Notes: generated by a model from the sequence alone, not told the origin. Shown: positions 52,617 through 62,408, counted from the stretch's first letter. The stretch: 64,000 nt of DNA from JAOZTV01 sp965371805 (GCA_965371805.1 CBDUZW010000001.1:124001-188000), one strand, 5' to 3'. Numbers and translations: made by a program.

Positions 52617-53432
52617 ATGAGCCTATCTTTATCTTTTATAAAGTTAGAAGACAATCAGATAAAATTCAGAGGCGAAAAATTAAGTTTTTGGTTAAAAAAA
52701 TTTCCATCATTAAAAATAACAGATGAGTCTTCAGACAAAAATGTCTCAGAAAACCTATTACAAATTGAAAGTGAAATAAAAAAGCATCAACTCAACCTTT
52801 TATTAGAAAACAAAGTAGAAATAGAAGACTTCAATAATTTTTACATTGAAGGCATGGTTGAAATTGGTGAAAGTTCCAAGGTGGGTTCTGGAGTAATTAT
52901 AAAAGGCTCAAGTAAGATCGGTAAAAATGTAATATTATATCCAAATGTATATATAGAGAACAGTGAAATTGGGAATGACTCAATTCTTCTCCCTGGTTCT
53001 GTAATTATTGATTCTACTCTTAAGGGTAATAATAGGATAGGTCCATATGCTCATCTCAGGAATGGCGCCATAGTAGGAAAAGACGCTAAACTAGGAAATT
53101 TTGTTGAGATGAAAAAAAGTAAATTCGGCGAGGGATCAAAAGCAATGCATCTTTCTTATATAGGTGATTCAGAAATAGGTACAAAAGTTAATATTGGTGC
53201 TGGAACAATAACTTGTAATTATGATGGAGTTAATAAGAATAAGACAATTATTGAAGATAATGTTTTTATCGGTTCAGGTACGGAACTGATTGCACCTGTA
53301 AAAATCGGTAAAAACTCTTATGTCGCTGCTGGTTCAACAATAACATCTGAGGTACCGGATAATTCTTTGGGAGTTGCCAGAGAAAAGCAGCGTAACATAG
53401 AGGGCTGGGTTACAAGAAAAAAGAAAAAGTAG
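52617..53432 (+). CDS. GlmU-type acetyltransferase without pyrophosphorylase domain
   Basis: The 271-residue protein has a left-handed beta-helix of hexapeptide repeats (about 80-255). The GlmU C-terminal signature is RIGPYAHLRNGAIVGKDAKLGNFVEMK, then HLSYIGDSEIGTKVNIGAGT, with catalytic His178 matching GlmU His363, and NYDGVNKNKTIIEDNVFIGSG. The N-terminal nucleotidyltransferase of bifunctional GlmU is absent, replaced by about 75 unrelated residues. It should acetylate glucosamine-1-phosphate for UDP-GlcNAc synthesis, with uridylylation done by another enzyme. Confidence 0.85.
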   Translation: MSLSLSFIKLEDNQIKFRGEKLSFWLKKFPSLKITDESSDKNVSENLLQIESEIKKHQLNLLLENKVEIEDFNNFYIEGMVEIGESSKVGSGVIIKGSSKIGKNVILYPNVYIENSEIGNDSILLPGSVIIDSTLKGNNRIGPYAHLRNGAIVGKDAKLGNFVEMKKSKFGEGSKAMHLSYIGDSEIGTKVNIGAGTITCNYDGVNKNKTIIEDNVFIGSGTELIAPVKIGKNSYVAAGSTITSEVPDNSLGVAREKQRNIEGWVTRKKKK

Positions 53433-53453
53433 AGAAATCATAAAATATAAAAA

Positions 53454-53702
53454 TTGAAAAATAAAAAGAAGAAAAACGAAACTATCAAAGAATTAAAAGA
53501 TGCCCTGCAGAAGGAGCAAAAATTCTACTCAAAGATCAACTCTATCAGACTAATAATCCGTGCAGGTGCATTTACAATTATAACTCTTTCTTTATATCTT
53601 TTCGATGTTCTTAATTTAGATGAAATGGTATTCGTCTTTTTAGCTCTGATACTGGTTGAATATCTTAGATATAGACATAGTAAAGACAAACAAAAACAAT
53701 AA
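53454..53702 (+). CDS. Small membrane protein with basic coiled N-terminus
   Basis: The 82-residue protein has a charged helical N-terminus (KELKDALQKEQKFYSKINS), two closely spaced membrane helices (about 27-45 and 50-68) and a basic tail (RYRHSKDKQKQ). TTG is the predicted start, without a clear ribosome site. It is 21 bp after the GlmU-like gene. The function is unknown. Confidence 0.55.
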   Translation: MKNKKKKNETIKELKDALQKEQKFYSKINSIRLIIRAGAFTIITLSLYLFDVLNLDEMVFVFLALILVEYLRYRHSKDKQKQ

Positions 53703-53792
53703 ACTTCCATCAAAAAGGAACTAACATATCTATTTTAACATCATAATACTTCATTTTTTATTTTTTTTTTGAAAAAATCAAATCAAAATCAA

Positions 53793-53821
53793 TTGACAAA
53801 AAAAATTAAATTATATAACAT
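53793..53821 (+). promoter_or_regulatory. Candidate promoter of the signalling cluster
   Basis: TTGACA (53793-53798) is followed after 17 bases by TAACAT (53816-53821); TATAAC at 53814 is an alternative with a 15-base spacer. A second TTGACA lies at 53829. AAGGAG precedes the GTG at 53863. Confidence 0.4.
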
Positions 53822-53862
53822 ATTATTATTGACAATATTTTGATATCCAAAAAGGAGCAAAG

Positions 53863-55509
53863 GTGGAGAAAAAAAAGATATGGCTGGTGGAAGACGATAG
53901 AGCAATAAGAAAGTTGATGATTCATTTTTTAACAGAAAAAATTGGAGACTATCAGATCGAAGAGTTTGAATATGCCGAAAAAGTACTCGAAAAAATTCAG
54001 CAAAAAGAACATGTTGCAGATTTAATAATATTTGACAATATTTTAAAAGGTAAACTATATGGAATTGATGCTGTAGAACAAATAAAAAAAACACACAAGA
54101 TTCCCATTCTGGTTTATTCTTCCACACCAACCATTGATCTATTAAACAGATGTATCAATCTGGAAATGGTAAGATATCTCTCAAAACCAGTTAATCCTAT
54201 AGAACTGGATTTTCATATTAGATCTTTGTTCAAAGAATTTGAAGTTAAAAAACAACTAAAAAAATCTGTTTCAAGATATAAAGCTTTATTTAATGAGTCT
54301 ATAGATATGATCTTTATCTCTAATCCAGAGGGGATGTTTGTGGATATTAACCCGTCCGGTATCAAAATGTTAGGTTATAGCAGTAAGGAGGAAATATTAA
54401 AAATAGATATTACAGACAATTTTTATGTTGTATCCGGTGACAGAGAGAGATATAAGCAGAAAATTACAGCTCATGGGTTTGTTAAGGATTTTCAGACAAA
54501 GATCAGAAAAAAAGATAACACCGAAATATCGACAATTGAGTCTTCTGTATTAGTAGAGGATAAGGATAATAATAGCGTGTATTATCTTGGTATTGTTAGA
54601 GATATTACAAAACAGATCGAAAGTGAACACAATATGATTAGGATGAATGTTGAACAGATTGAAATAAATAAGAAACTTAAGGAAGCTCAATCTGTATTGA
54701 TCCAGCAGGAAAAAATGGCTTCTATCGGTAGCCTTGCTGCCGGTATTGCACACGAGATAAACAACCCTCTTGGATTTGTTGTCAGTAATTTCAGAACTCT
54801 GAAAAATTATATGGAAACAATAAATGAGCATCTTAAATTAATAAATAAAAAAACAGATGATCCTGATATGCAAATAAAAATAGAAAAAAGTAAGAAAAAG
54901 ATAGACTTTATTATTGAGGACATGGGAGATCTCTTTAAAGAGTCTTCAGACGGATTTGATCGGATCGCATTAATAGTGGATAATATGCGTAGATTTTCCC
55001 GGGTGGATAGTGAGAATGAAAGAGCTTTTATCAACCTGAATAATTCTATCAGAAGTACATTAATTATTGCAGGTAATTCATATAAATATGTTGCTGAGAT
55101 TAATTTGCAATTATCAGATATTCCCGAAATAAGCTGTAATGGAAGTGAGATCAATCAGGTACTCTTAAATATTATTATTAATGCAGCTCAGGCAATTGAA
55201 CAACAGAAGAGAGATGAGAAAGGGGCAATTAATATCCAGACATATACTGAGGGAGATATGGTTTGCTGTTTAATTGAAGATGACGGACCGGGAATCCCGG
55301 AAAATTATATTAAAAGAGTATTTGATCCTTTTTTTACAACCAAAGAGATAGGCAAAGGAACCGGAATGGGTTTAAGTATATCATATGACATCATTGTAAA
55401 TAAACATAAAGGGGAACTGATTGTAGAATCAGGCAAAGAGAATGGCACAGTATTCATTATAAAACTTTATCAAAACTTAGATGAAATTAAAGAAGGAGAA
55501 CAAATATGA
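53863..55509 (+). CDS. Receiver-PAS-histidine kinase
   Basis: The 548-residue protein has an N-terminal receiver (acidic pocket Asp11/Asp12, phosphoacceptor Asp58, Lys108), a PAS domain (about 135-265) and a short coiled coil. A HisKA follows with His297 (MASIGSLAAGIAHEINNPLG), then an HATPase with NQVLLNIIINAAQAIEQ, DDGPGIP and GTGMGLSISYDIIV. All catalytic residues are present and it is cytoplasmic (no membrane helix). GTG start with AAGGAG. It overlaps the next gene by 4 bp and heads a signalling operon, so it probably phosphorylates the downstream receivers. Confidence 0.9.
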   Translation: MEKKKIWLVEDDRAIRKLMIHFLTEKIGDYQIEEFEYAEKVLEKIQQKEHVADLIIFDNILKGKLYGIDAVEQIKKTHKIPILVYSSTPTIDLLNRCINLEMVRYLSKPVNPIELDFHIRSLFKEFEVKKQLKKSVSRYKALFNESIDMIFISNPEGMFVDINPSGIKMLGYSSKEEILKIDITDNFYVVSGDRERYKQKITAHGFVKDFQTKIRKKDNTEISTIESSVLVEDKDNNSVYYLGIVRDITKQIESEHNMIRMNVEQIEINKKLKEAQSVLIQQEKMASIGSLAAGIAHEINNPLGFVVSNFRTLKNYMETINEHLKLINKKTDDPDMQIKIEKSKKKIDFIIEDMGDLFKESSDGFDRIALIVDNMRRFSRVDSENERAFINLNNSIRSTLIIAGNSYKYVAEINLQLSDIPEISCNGSEINQVLLNIIINAAQAIEQQKRDEKGAINIQTYTEGDMVCCLIEDDGPGIPENYIKRVFDPFFTTKEIGKGTGMGLSISYDIIVNKHKGELIVESGKENGTVFIIKLYQNLDEIKEGEQI

Positions 55510-56705
55510 CAAAAAAAATTCTATTTGTAGATGATGAGGTTTCTATTCTCAATGCTATTAAAAGAGAATTTTTTGATGCTGAATTCGAGATTATCACTGC
55601 CAACTCGGCAAAGTCAGGTTTGGAAATCATAAAAAACAATGAAATTGACATTATTGTAAGTGACGTAAAAATGCCTGAAATGGATGGGATCGCATTCTTA
55701 AGAATTGTAAAAGAAAGATATCCCCATATCAACAGGATTATTTTGAGTGGATTCGTTGAAGAAGAAACAGTTGTTGTTGCTATCCTCCAGGGAATTGCAA
55801 CAACATATTTTGTTAAGCCATGGAAATATGAAGTGCTTCGGAATAAGTTAATGTATATATTAAAAATGCAGGACTTATTTAAATCCAAAAAACTCTTAAA
55901 CACATTAAATTCAATCAGAAAACTCCCTGTCCTACCTAAAGTATATTCTGAACTAATAAAAGCAATCGGTAAAAAAAAATCTAATAAAGCAATTGCCAAC
56001 ATTATATGTGAAGATGTTTCTGTATCAACAAGAATCTTACAAGTTGTAAATTCAGCCTTTTATGGAATAAAAAAAGTTTCTTCCATAGAAAGAGGTATTG
56101 TATTATTGGGTTTAAATAATATTAAAGATATGGTTTTAACATTAAATATTATCTCTGAATTAAAATGGGATGGTTTTCAAAAGAAGGTTTTAGGAGATAT
56201 TATCTCCAATTCCTCATTAATAAATAATCTTTTCAGGGTTTTATATGAGAAGAAATATAATGAAAGGGTAAGAGAAGAGTTCAGTTCAATAGGAATTACT
56301 CATAATATTGGAAAAATCATTCAACTTCAATACTTTATTGATGACTATAAGAGAATTACCGATTGTCAAAAAAAACATCCCGATAAGAATTTTTTTAAGT
56401 GTGAATTAGAGATAGATAGTGATAATGTGCCCCATACTCATATCGGTGCATATTTATTAAATTTATGGAACCTGCATAATATTAATATTGAGGCAGCACT
56501 TTTTCACCATGAACCTGAAAAATCTTCAAAAGAAAGCAGGGAAATAATAAAAACTTTAAATCTTGCAGTAAGAATAGTAGAGGAACTGGAAAAAAACCCT
56601 GATAAAAGAGCAATAGCCTATGAAAACTTCACAGATAATAATTTTTCAATTGAAGTTATAAAAGAAGTCGTGACTGAAATGATAGAAATAAAAAAAGACA
56701 GATGA
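55506..56705 (+). CDS. Response regulator with HDOD output domain
   Basis: The 399-residue protein has a receiver (Asp9/Asp10, phosphoacceptor Asp53 in SDVKMPEMDG, Lys in VKPWK). An HDOD domain (about 135-335) follows with KLPVLPKVYSELIKAIGKK, VNSAFYGIKKVSSIERGIVLLG and GITHNIGKI. HDOD proteins relay two-component signals in motility, cyclic-di-GMP or stress control, usually without HD catalysis. It overlaps the kinase gene by 4 bp. Confidence 0.9.
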   Translation: MTKKILFVDDEVSILNAIKREFFDAEFEIITANSAKSGLEIIKNNEIDIIVSDVKMPEMDGIAFLRIVKERYPHINRIILSGFVEEETVVVAILQGIATTYFVKPWKYEVLRNKLMYILKMQDLFKSKKLLNTLNSIRKLPVLPKVYSELIKAIGKKKSNKAIANIICEDVSVSTRILQVVNSAFYGIKKVSSIERGIVLLGLNNIKDMVLTLNIISELKWDGFQKKVLGDIISNSSLINNLFRVLYEKKYNERVREEFSSIGITHNIGKIIQLQYFIDDYKRITDCQKKHPDKNFFKCELEIDSDNVPHTHIGAYLLNLWNLHNINIEAALFHHEPEKSSKESREIIKTLNLAVRIVEELEKNPDKRAIAYENFTDNNFSIEVIKEVVTEMIEIKKDR

Positions 56706-56721
56706 TAATTGGGAGAAGAAT

Positions 56722-57420
56722 ATGAATCAAAACAATGAGGAAATGAATGTTCTATTTGTTGATGATGAGCGATCTATTCTAAAATCAATACAAAGGGGAT
56801 TATTTGAAGAGACATATAATAAGTATTTTGCAAATAATGGAGATGAAGCTTTAAAGTTGATGGATGAGATTGAGATATCAGTCCTTGTTACCGACATGAG
56901 AATGCCGGGAATGTCAGGTTTGGAATTATTAAAAATTGTTCAGGAAAGGTTTCCTGATACAGTCAGGATAATTCTAACAGGCTATGCCCAGGTTTCTACA
57001 TTGATTTCAGCAATAAATTCTGGTCAGGTTTACAGGTATTTAACAAAACCATGGAAATTGGATGAAGAGTTTATCCCAACAATTAATCAGGCTATTGACT
57101 ATTATTTAATTCTGAAAGAAAGAAAAATAATATTGAAAAAACTAAAAACAAAGAATCTTGAATTAAGCAAGCAAAACCTTGAGATCCATACTCTGATAAA
57201 AGAGAAAGAGCTGATAGATAGAAAGAAAACAGAGATAATTTCTCATTTATCAGGTAAAGTTATCCCATTTATTTCAAGCATTATCAAAACAACTTCTGGT
57301 ATTGTGGATGGAACCAATACAAAACCTGCCTTTGTAATAAAAAATGACCTAAAAGCTATTAATGAAAAAGGAATGGAGATCTTTGAGTTGTTAAAAAAGG
57401 TTGAAACTCTTATAAAATAA
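56722..57420 (+). CDS. Response regulator with helical tail
   Basis: The 232-residue protein has a receiver (Asp14/Asp15, Asp58 in VTDMRMPGMSG, RYLTKPWK). The helical tail includes coiled coil (KKLKTKNLELSKQNLEIHTLIKEKELIDRKK). No DNA-binding or enzyme output domain is seen. It resembles the next gene in layout, suggesting duplication. GGGAGAAG precedes the ATG. It likely acts by protein contact within this signalling cluster. Confidence 0.88.
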   Translation: MNQNNEEMNVLFVDDERSILKSIQRGLFEETYNKYFANNGDEALKLMDEIEISVLVTDMRMPGMSGLELLKIVQERFPDTVRIILTGYAQVSTLISAINSGQVYRYLTKPWKLDEEFIPTINQAIDYYLILKERKIILKKLKTKNLELSKQNLEIHTLIKEKELIDRKKTEIISHLSGKVIPFISSIIKTTSGIVDGTNTKPAFVIKNDLKAINEKGMEIFELLKKVETLIK

Positions 57421-57441
57421 GAAAAACATTTGGAGGGAAAA

Positions 57442-58131
57442 ATGGTTGAAAAAAAATTAAATGTATTATTTGTGGATGATGAAAAAAATATATTAAATGC
57501 ATTAAATCGTGAATTAATGGAGGAAAATTACAATAAATTATTTGCGAAAAATGGTGAAGATGCATTAAAACTTATGTCTATGAATGAGATTGCAGTAATA
57601 GTAACAGATCTGAATATGCCGAGAATTACCGGAATTGAGCTTCTTTATAGTATAAAAAAACTATATCCGGATACAGTCAGAATGATCCTGACATCCTATT
57701 CAGAAATATCTATTGTCCTTGATGCAATCCATAATGGTGAGACCCATAGATATATGACAAAGCCATGGAAATCCAGTGAAGAATTAAAAATTATCATTAA
57801 TCAATCCATTGATATGTATTTATATATTATTGAAAAAAAAGAAAATCTGGAGAAAATTAACAAATTAAATAAAGAACTTTTGGAACAGAAAGAACAGATC
57901 GATTTCTTATCAAAAAAGACTGAACAAAACAAAGACGCCATGATAAAAGAATATTCAAAAAATCAGATAAAAATCAGTCAATTCTTGAATAATTTTTTAC
58001 AGTTTTCCAAAAAGTTTGATAATAAACAGGAACTTTCAGGATTTGCAGACTTATACAATGAGGCAAAAAATCTGGAAACGGATATTGATGATTTAAGGAT
58101 CATTACCTCTATAGAGACTCAGCCTGGATAA
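57442..58131 (+). CDS. Response regulator with coiled-coil tail
   Basis: The 229-residue protein has a receiver (Asp12/Asp13, Asp56 in VTDLNMPRITG, RYMTKPWK) and a coiled-coil tail without an output domain, parallel to the preceding protein. The ATG at 57442 is chosen over the in-frame TTG at 57430 because that TTG lies inside the GGAGGG ribosome site. Confidence 0.88.
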   Translation: MVEKKLNVLFVDDEKNILNALNRELMEENYNKLFAKNGEDALKLMSMNEIAVIVTDLNMPRITGIELLYSIKKLYPDTVRMILTSYSEISIVLDAIHNGETHRYMTKPWKSSEELKIIINQSIDMYLYIIEKKENLEKINKLNKELLEQKEQIDFLSKKTEQNKDAMIKEYSKNQIKISQFLNNFLQFSKKFDNKQELSGFADLYNEAKNLETDIDDLRIITSIETQPG

Positions 58132-58162
58132 GAAATATTAATTTTTTCTAAAAGGAGGGAGG

Positions 58163-58666
58163 ATGTCTGAGAAGAATACATTTGACCAATTATATTCCGG
58201 ACTGCGAGCCTTATCAAAAGTATCTTTTCCAAAAAAATGTTCTACATGCAATAAAGTTTTTGAAACTGCTGAGAGCTATATAAAAGAGACCCTATCTGTC
58301 CCAACCCATAAGTCAGGATTATCTGTGTCATATGATCCTATAGATCAAATTAATTTGGTAGAGTTATATCGAAATTGTACTTGCGGTTCAACCTTAATGG
58401 ATATTTTCAATGATCGAAGAGATCTGACTTCCATAGGAGATAAAAGACGGAAGATATTTGAAAAAACATTAACTTTGCTTATTAAATCCGGATGGAATAG
58501 AAATGAATCCAGAATGGAAATATTGAAACTTATGAAAGGTGAGGTTAGTGACAAATTACAGAAGCTCGGATTCGCACCCCAGTTTTCTCCTAATAAGGTT
58601 AGTAAAAAACATGGATTTTCAAATGAAAAAGGATTTACAAAACAAAGAAGAACTTACAAAAGCTAG
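58163..58666 (+). CDS. Small protein with Cys motifs, unknown
   Basis: The 167-residue soluble protein has two Cys pairs, KKCSTCNKVF (Cys26, Cys29) and RNCTCGSTLMD (Cys72, Cys74), that could bind zinc or a cluster. A conserved-looking segment FNDRRDLTSIGDKRRKIFEKTL and a basic C-terminus follow. It sits between response regulators and the hybrid kinase with a strong GGAGGGAGG site, so it belongs to the signalling cluster. No family name is assigned. Confidence 0.65.
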   Translation: MSEKNTFDQLYSGLRALSKVSFPKKCSTCNKVFETAESYIKETLSVPTHKSGLSVSYDPIDQINLVELYRNCTCGSTLMDIFNDRRDLTSIGDKRRKIFEKTLTLLIKSGWNRNESRMEILKLMKGEVSDKLQKLGFAPQFSPNKVSKKHGFSNEKGFTKQRRTYKS

Positions 58667-58683
58667 AACCCTTGGAGGAAAAA

Positions 58684-60663
58684 ATGAGCCGAAAAAAGAC
58701 AAGTACTACAATAATAAATAATCAATTTCACTCACTAATTGAATCTACATCAGATGCAATTGTTTTCAGTGACCAATTGGGAAATATAACCTTGTGGAAT
58801 AATGGTGCAAAAAAAATATTTGGCTATCAGACCAATGAAATAATTGGCAAACCAATTTCTAAAATTATACAAAAAGGCTTTTATAAACAGCATAGGAATG
58901 GAATACATCGATTTTTAATAACAAACAAACAAAAACATATCTGTAAAACAATAGAATCGGAAGGTCTAAAAAAAGATGGCAGCCCGTTTCCAGTGGAAAT
59001 AGCTTTATCTACATGGGGAGAAAAGCAGGAAATATTTTTTGGGGCAATTATCCGCGACATTTCAATACGGAAACAAGCGGAAAAAGCTCTACATGAAAGT
59101 GAAAAAAAATTCCGAATGCTCATTGAACAATCTTATAATGCTATTTATCTGCTTTACAAAGATAAATTTGAAATAATCAATTCCCGATTTTTTAAACTAT
59201 TTGGATATACTCTTGAAGAATGTCAGGATAAAAATTTTAATTTCAGGCAATTAGTTGCACCTAAAAGTCTACAATTATTAGAAAACCGAATAAAACGCAA
59301 GCAAAGAGGTGAACAATTGGAACCGGTTTATGAATTCACTGCAATTAATAAAAACGGTATGGAAATAGAGTGTGAAGTCAGCATATCTTATATTGATTAT
59401 AAAGATGGAACTGCAGTGCAGGGCATTATTAGAGACATAACAAAACGATTTAAAATAGAAAAGGAAAAACAGAATCTGCAGGAGCAATTGATCCAGGCTC
59501 AAAAGATGGAAGCAATCGGCACATTAGCCGGAGGCATTGCACATGATTTTAATAATTTGCTTGGAGTGATAATGGGATATACAGAACTGACTATAAATAA
59601 TACATCAATTCCAGAAAACATAAAGAAAAATCTACATCATGTTATGAAGGCATCTGAAAGAGCAAGGGAAATGGTCAAGCAAATTCTAACTTTCAGTCGT
59701 AAGAGTAATGAAAACATGGAACCTATAAACATCGGAAAGATTATTGAAGAGACAACTACCTTTCTGCGATCAGCTATTCCATCAACCATAGAAATAATAT
59801 CTATTATTGAAGATGATCTTGGACTAATCTTTGGCAATGCTACACAGATCAATCAAATACTTATGAACCTAAGCACAAATGGTGCTCATGCTATGAAAGA
59901 GAAAGGCGGTGTGTTGAAAATAATCTTAAAAGAGTTTATTTTAGATAAAGGCAGGTCAAAAACATTCGATCTTGATCCAGGAAGATATCTTCAATTAATT
60001 ATTAGTGATACAGGTAGTGGCATGAATAAAGAATTAATTAATCACATTTTTGAACCTTTCTTTACTACAAAAAAAAGTGGAGAAGGTACCGGGCTGGGCC
60101 TGTCAGTTGTTTATGGGATTGTCAAGAACCATAATGGAAAGATAAAAATAGACTCAGAACCTGGAAAAGGCACAACCTTTAATGTTTATTTACCTGTTAT
60201 AGAGCATATAAATATAGAAGAAACAGACGCAGACCGGGTATATGCTCCCATAGGAAATAATGAGATGGTATTATTTGTAGATGATGAGATATCCATTTCA
60301 GAGCTAGCAACTCAAATGTTAAAAAGCTTAGGATATTTAGTAGAGAGCAGAACCAGCAGTATAGAAGCTCTTGAAGCCTTTAAAGCCGATCCTGATAAGT
60401 TCGATCTAATTATTACCGATATGACTATGCCAAATATGACAGGTATCAAATTAGCCTCTGAGATCCGTAAAATAAAGCCCGCTATTCCAATAATACTCTG
60501 TACCGGATTCAGTTCTACTGTTAATAAAAATAATTTTAGAGATTATGGTATAGATGAGTTGATCATGAAACCTGTAATTCAAATTGAATTGGGTAATATC
60601 ATCCATAAGGTTTTAAATAAAAAAGGAGGGGTATGTAATGACGAAAACATTGATAATCGATGA
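58684..60663 (+). CDS. Hybrid sensor kinase, PAS-PAS-HisKA-HATPase-REC
   Basis: The 659-residue cytoplasmic protein has two PAS domains (about 10-130 and 135-260) and HisKA with His287 (GTLAGGIAHDFNNLLGVIMG). HATPase follows (NQILMNLSTNGAHAM, SDTGSGM, GEGTGLGLSVVYGIV) and then a C-terminal receiver (LFVDDEISISELATQML, ITDMTMPNMTG). The AHDFNNLL form is typical of hybrid kinases with an attached receiver. The ATG at 58684 follows GGAGG; an upstream in-frame TTG at 58672 overlaps that site. The end overlaps the next ORF by 26 bp. Confidence 0.92.
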   Translation: MSRKKTSTTIINNQFHSLIESTSDAIVFSDQLGNITLWNNGAKKIFGYQTNEIIGKPISKIIQKGFYKQHRNGIHRFLITNKQKHICKTIESEGLKKDGSPFPVEIALSTWGEKQEIFFGAIIRDISIRKQAEKALHESEKKFRMLIEQSYNAIYLLYKDKFEIINSRFFKLFGYTLEECQDKNFNFRQLVAPKSLQLLENRIKRKQRGEQLEPVYEFTAINKNGMEIECEVSISYIDYKDGTAVQGIIRDITKRFKIEKEKQNLQEQLIQAQKMEAIGTLAGGIAHDFNNLLGVIMGYTELTINNTSIPENIKKNLHHVMKASERAREMVKQILTFSRKSNENMEPINIGKIIEETTTFLRSAIPSTIEIISIIEDDLGLIFGNATQINQILMNLSTNGAHAMKEKGGVLKIILKEFILDKGRSKTFDLDPGRYLQLIISDTGSGMNKELINHIFEPFFTTKKSGEGTGLGLSVVYGIVKNHNGKIKIDSEPGKGTTFNVYLPVIEHINIEETDADRVYAPIGNNEMVLFVDDEISISELATQMLKSLGYLVESRTSSIEALEAFKADPDKFDLIITDMTMPNMTGIKLASEIRKIKPAIPIILCTGFSSTVNKNNFRDYGIDELIMKPVIQIELGNIIHKVLNKKGGVCNDENIDNR

Positions 60664-61574
60664 TAAATCTAATAATTTAATTTCAATATCCACTCTATTA
60701 AAAAACCTTCTATCTGATAATTCTATAATAACTGCATCATCTGGATTAGAAGGCATAAAAAAAGCAAAAAAAGAGCAGCCCGATCTATCTGATCCAAAAG
60801 GAAAAAATGGCTTCTATAGGAGGACTTGCAGCTGGTATTGCTCATGAGATAAATAATCCTCTTGGATTTGTAATGAGTAATTTCAGGACCTTAAAAAATT
60901 ATATGGAGACTATAAAAAATTATTTAGAATTAACTGAAGGTAAAACTAAAAAACAGGCTTTAAAAAAAAAAATTGATTTTATCATTGAGGATATGGATGA
61001 TCTTTTTAAAGAATCTGCTGAAGGATTTGAAAGAATTTTATTGATCATAGAAAATATGCGGCAGTTTTCTCGAGTAAATAATGAAAATAACAGATCCTTT
61101 ATTAATTTGAATAATTCAATAAAGAACACATTGGTAATTGCAAAAAATTCATATAAATATGTTTCCGAGGTAATAACACAATTTTCAGAACTTCCTGAGA
61201 TAAGCTGCAATCAAAGTGAGATTAATCAGGTCCTTTTAAATATAATTGCTAATGCAGCTCAGGCTATTGAGCAACAACAAACAAACAAAAAAGGAATGAT
61301 TAATATCAGGACATATCTTAAAGAAGATAAAGTCTGCTGTGAGATCGTATATAATGGACCGGATATACCTGAGAAATATATAAACAAGGTTTTTGATCCA
61401 TTTTTTACTACAAAAGAGGTTGGTAAGGGAACCGGTATGGGATTAAGTATCTCTTATGATATAATTGTAAATAAACATAAAGGTGAACTAAAAGTCAGTT
61501 CCATCGAAGGATCGGGAACCACCTTTACTATTAAACTTCCAATGAGCTTAGATAAAAATTCTATAAAAGATTAA
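60638..61574 (+). pseudogene. Broken receiver-histidine kinase gene
   Basis: The frame starting at 60638 (GGAGG present) begins as a receiver (TLIIDDKSNNLISISTLLKN, up to KKEQPD). It then jumps, out of frame, to kinase sequence. The second frame (from 60807, 255 aa) reads MASIGGLAAGIAHEINNPLG and matches the kinase at 53863 almost throughout. The receiver end, any PAS domain and the linker are missing. The ATP-lid G1 box reads YNGPDIP instead of DDGPGIP, losing the key Asp and Gly. Deletion plus frameshift plus active-site loss indicates a decayed duplicate, though the kinase half could still be translated. Confidence 0.8.
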
Positions 61575-61595
61575 ATTCTAACAGATAAATTTATA

Positions 61596-61624
61596 TTGAC
61601 ATCATAAGCCTTTTTAAGTAATAT
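61596..61624 (+). promoter_or_regulatory. Sigma-70 promoter upstream of barrel-like gene
   Basis: TTGACA (61596-61601) and TAATAT (61619-61624) with a 17-base spacer, 22 bp before the ATG at 61647; AAGAGG serves as ribosome site. Confidence 0.55.
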
Positions 61625-61646
61625 AATCAATAAGGTTAAGAGGTAA

Positions 61647-62408
61647 ATGATGAGTAAAAATAGATATTTAATTGTAATAATAATTTTCTTTGTTTTTACC
61701 AATGTTCTTCTCAGTACGGAGTTGAATGAAGATAATGACTTTAATTTTGATATTGGTTTGATCTTTAAGGCTGGAAGTGCTGAGATACAGTTCAACGATT
61801 CAACCATTATTAATGAACTTGCCTTTCTTATCACTGCACTGAGAGTTGACTTTGAAATTTCCAGCTATATTAAACTGGGCATTATTGCAGGATATCAGCA
61901 GAACCATTTTAATACAGCTGTAAATGCAGTAAAGCTTCCCTTATCTCTGAGCTTTCCTGAAGAGAATTCGAATTCTATGGTATTTGGTTTTATAATAGAA
62001 TCTGAACCCTTTTCAATAAATGATTTTGTTTTAGAGATTAATTTTGAATTTGACTATTATAAAGCATTTATAAGATCATGGGACATTGATCTGCAGATTG
62101 CTTCAGGATCCGCAGAGTCGAAAAACTCATTTTATACAACTTCATTGAGCTTTCTTTTTAAATATGAGGGATTTGCTAATTTTACTCCTTATATAGGACC
62201 AAGTTTAAATCTTATTTCGGGAAAACTAAGTTTATCGGAAAAGATTATGGAGATAGAAGCAATAGAGGATATGAAATATAGGCAAAATAGTCTGATCGGA
62301 TTGAGTTCCGGAGTAAAATTCGAAATTGGTGATAACTGGGATATAGAAATTAGACTTAACCTTTTTTCTGAAAAATCCCTCTACATTTCTGCCTTTTATA
62401 TTTTTTAG
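61647..62408 (+). CDS. Exported beta-barrel-like protein
   Basis: The 253-residue protein has a signal peptide (NRYLIVIIIFFVFTNVLLSTE). Amphipathic strands alternate throughout (FDIGLIFKAGSAEIQF, SYIKLGIIAGYQQ, FTPYIGPSLNLISG, WDIEIRLNLF) and the protein ends in an aromatic Phe (SAFYIF), as in outer-membrane barrels. About 8-10 strands would fit. The function is unknown. It is 9 bp upstream of the subtilase gene in the same operon. Confidence 0.65.
   Translation: MMSKNRYLIVIIIFFVFTNVLLSTELNEDNDFNFDIGLIFKAGSAEIQFNDSTIINELAFLITALRVDFEISSYIKLGIIAGYQQNHFNTAVNAVKLPLSLSFPEENSNSMVFGFIIESEPFSINDFVLEINFEFDYYKAFIRSWDIDLQIASGSAESKNSFYTTSLSFLFKYEGFANFTPYIGPSLNLISGKLSLSEKIMEIEAIEDMKYRQNSLIGLSSGVKFEIGDNWDIEIRLNLFSEKSLYISAFYIF

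Noticed and set aside
53789..54130. 113-codon leftward frame over the kinase start
   Set aside because: Lies mostly antisense to the receiver domain of the kinase; no start signal.
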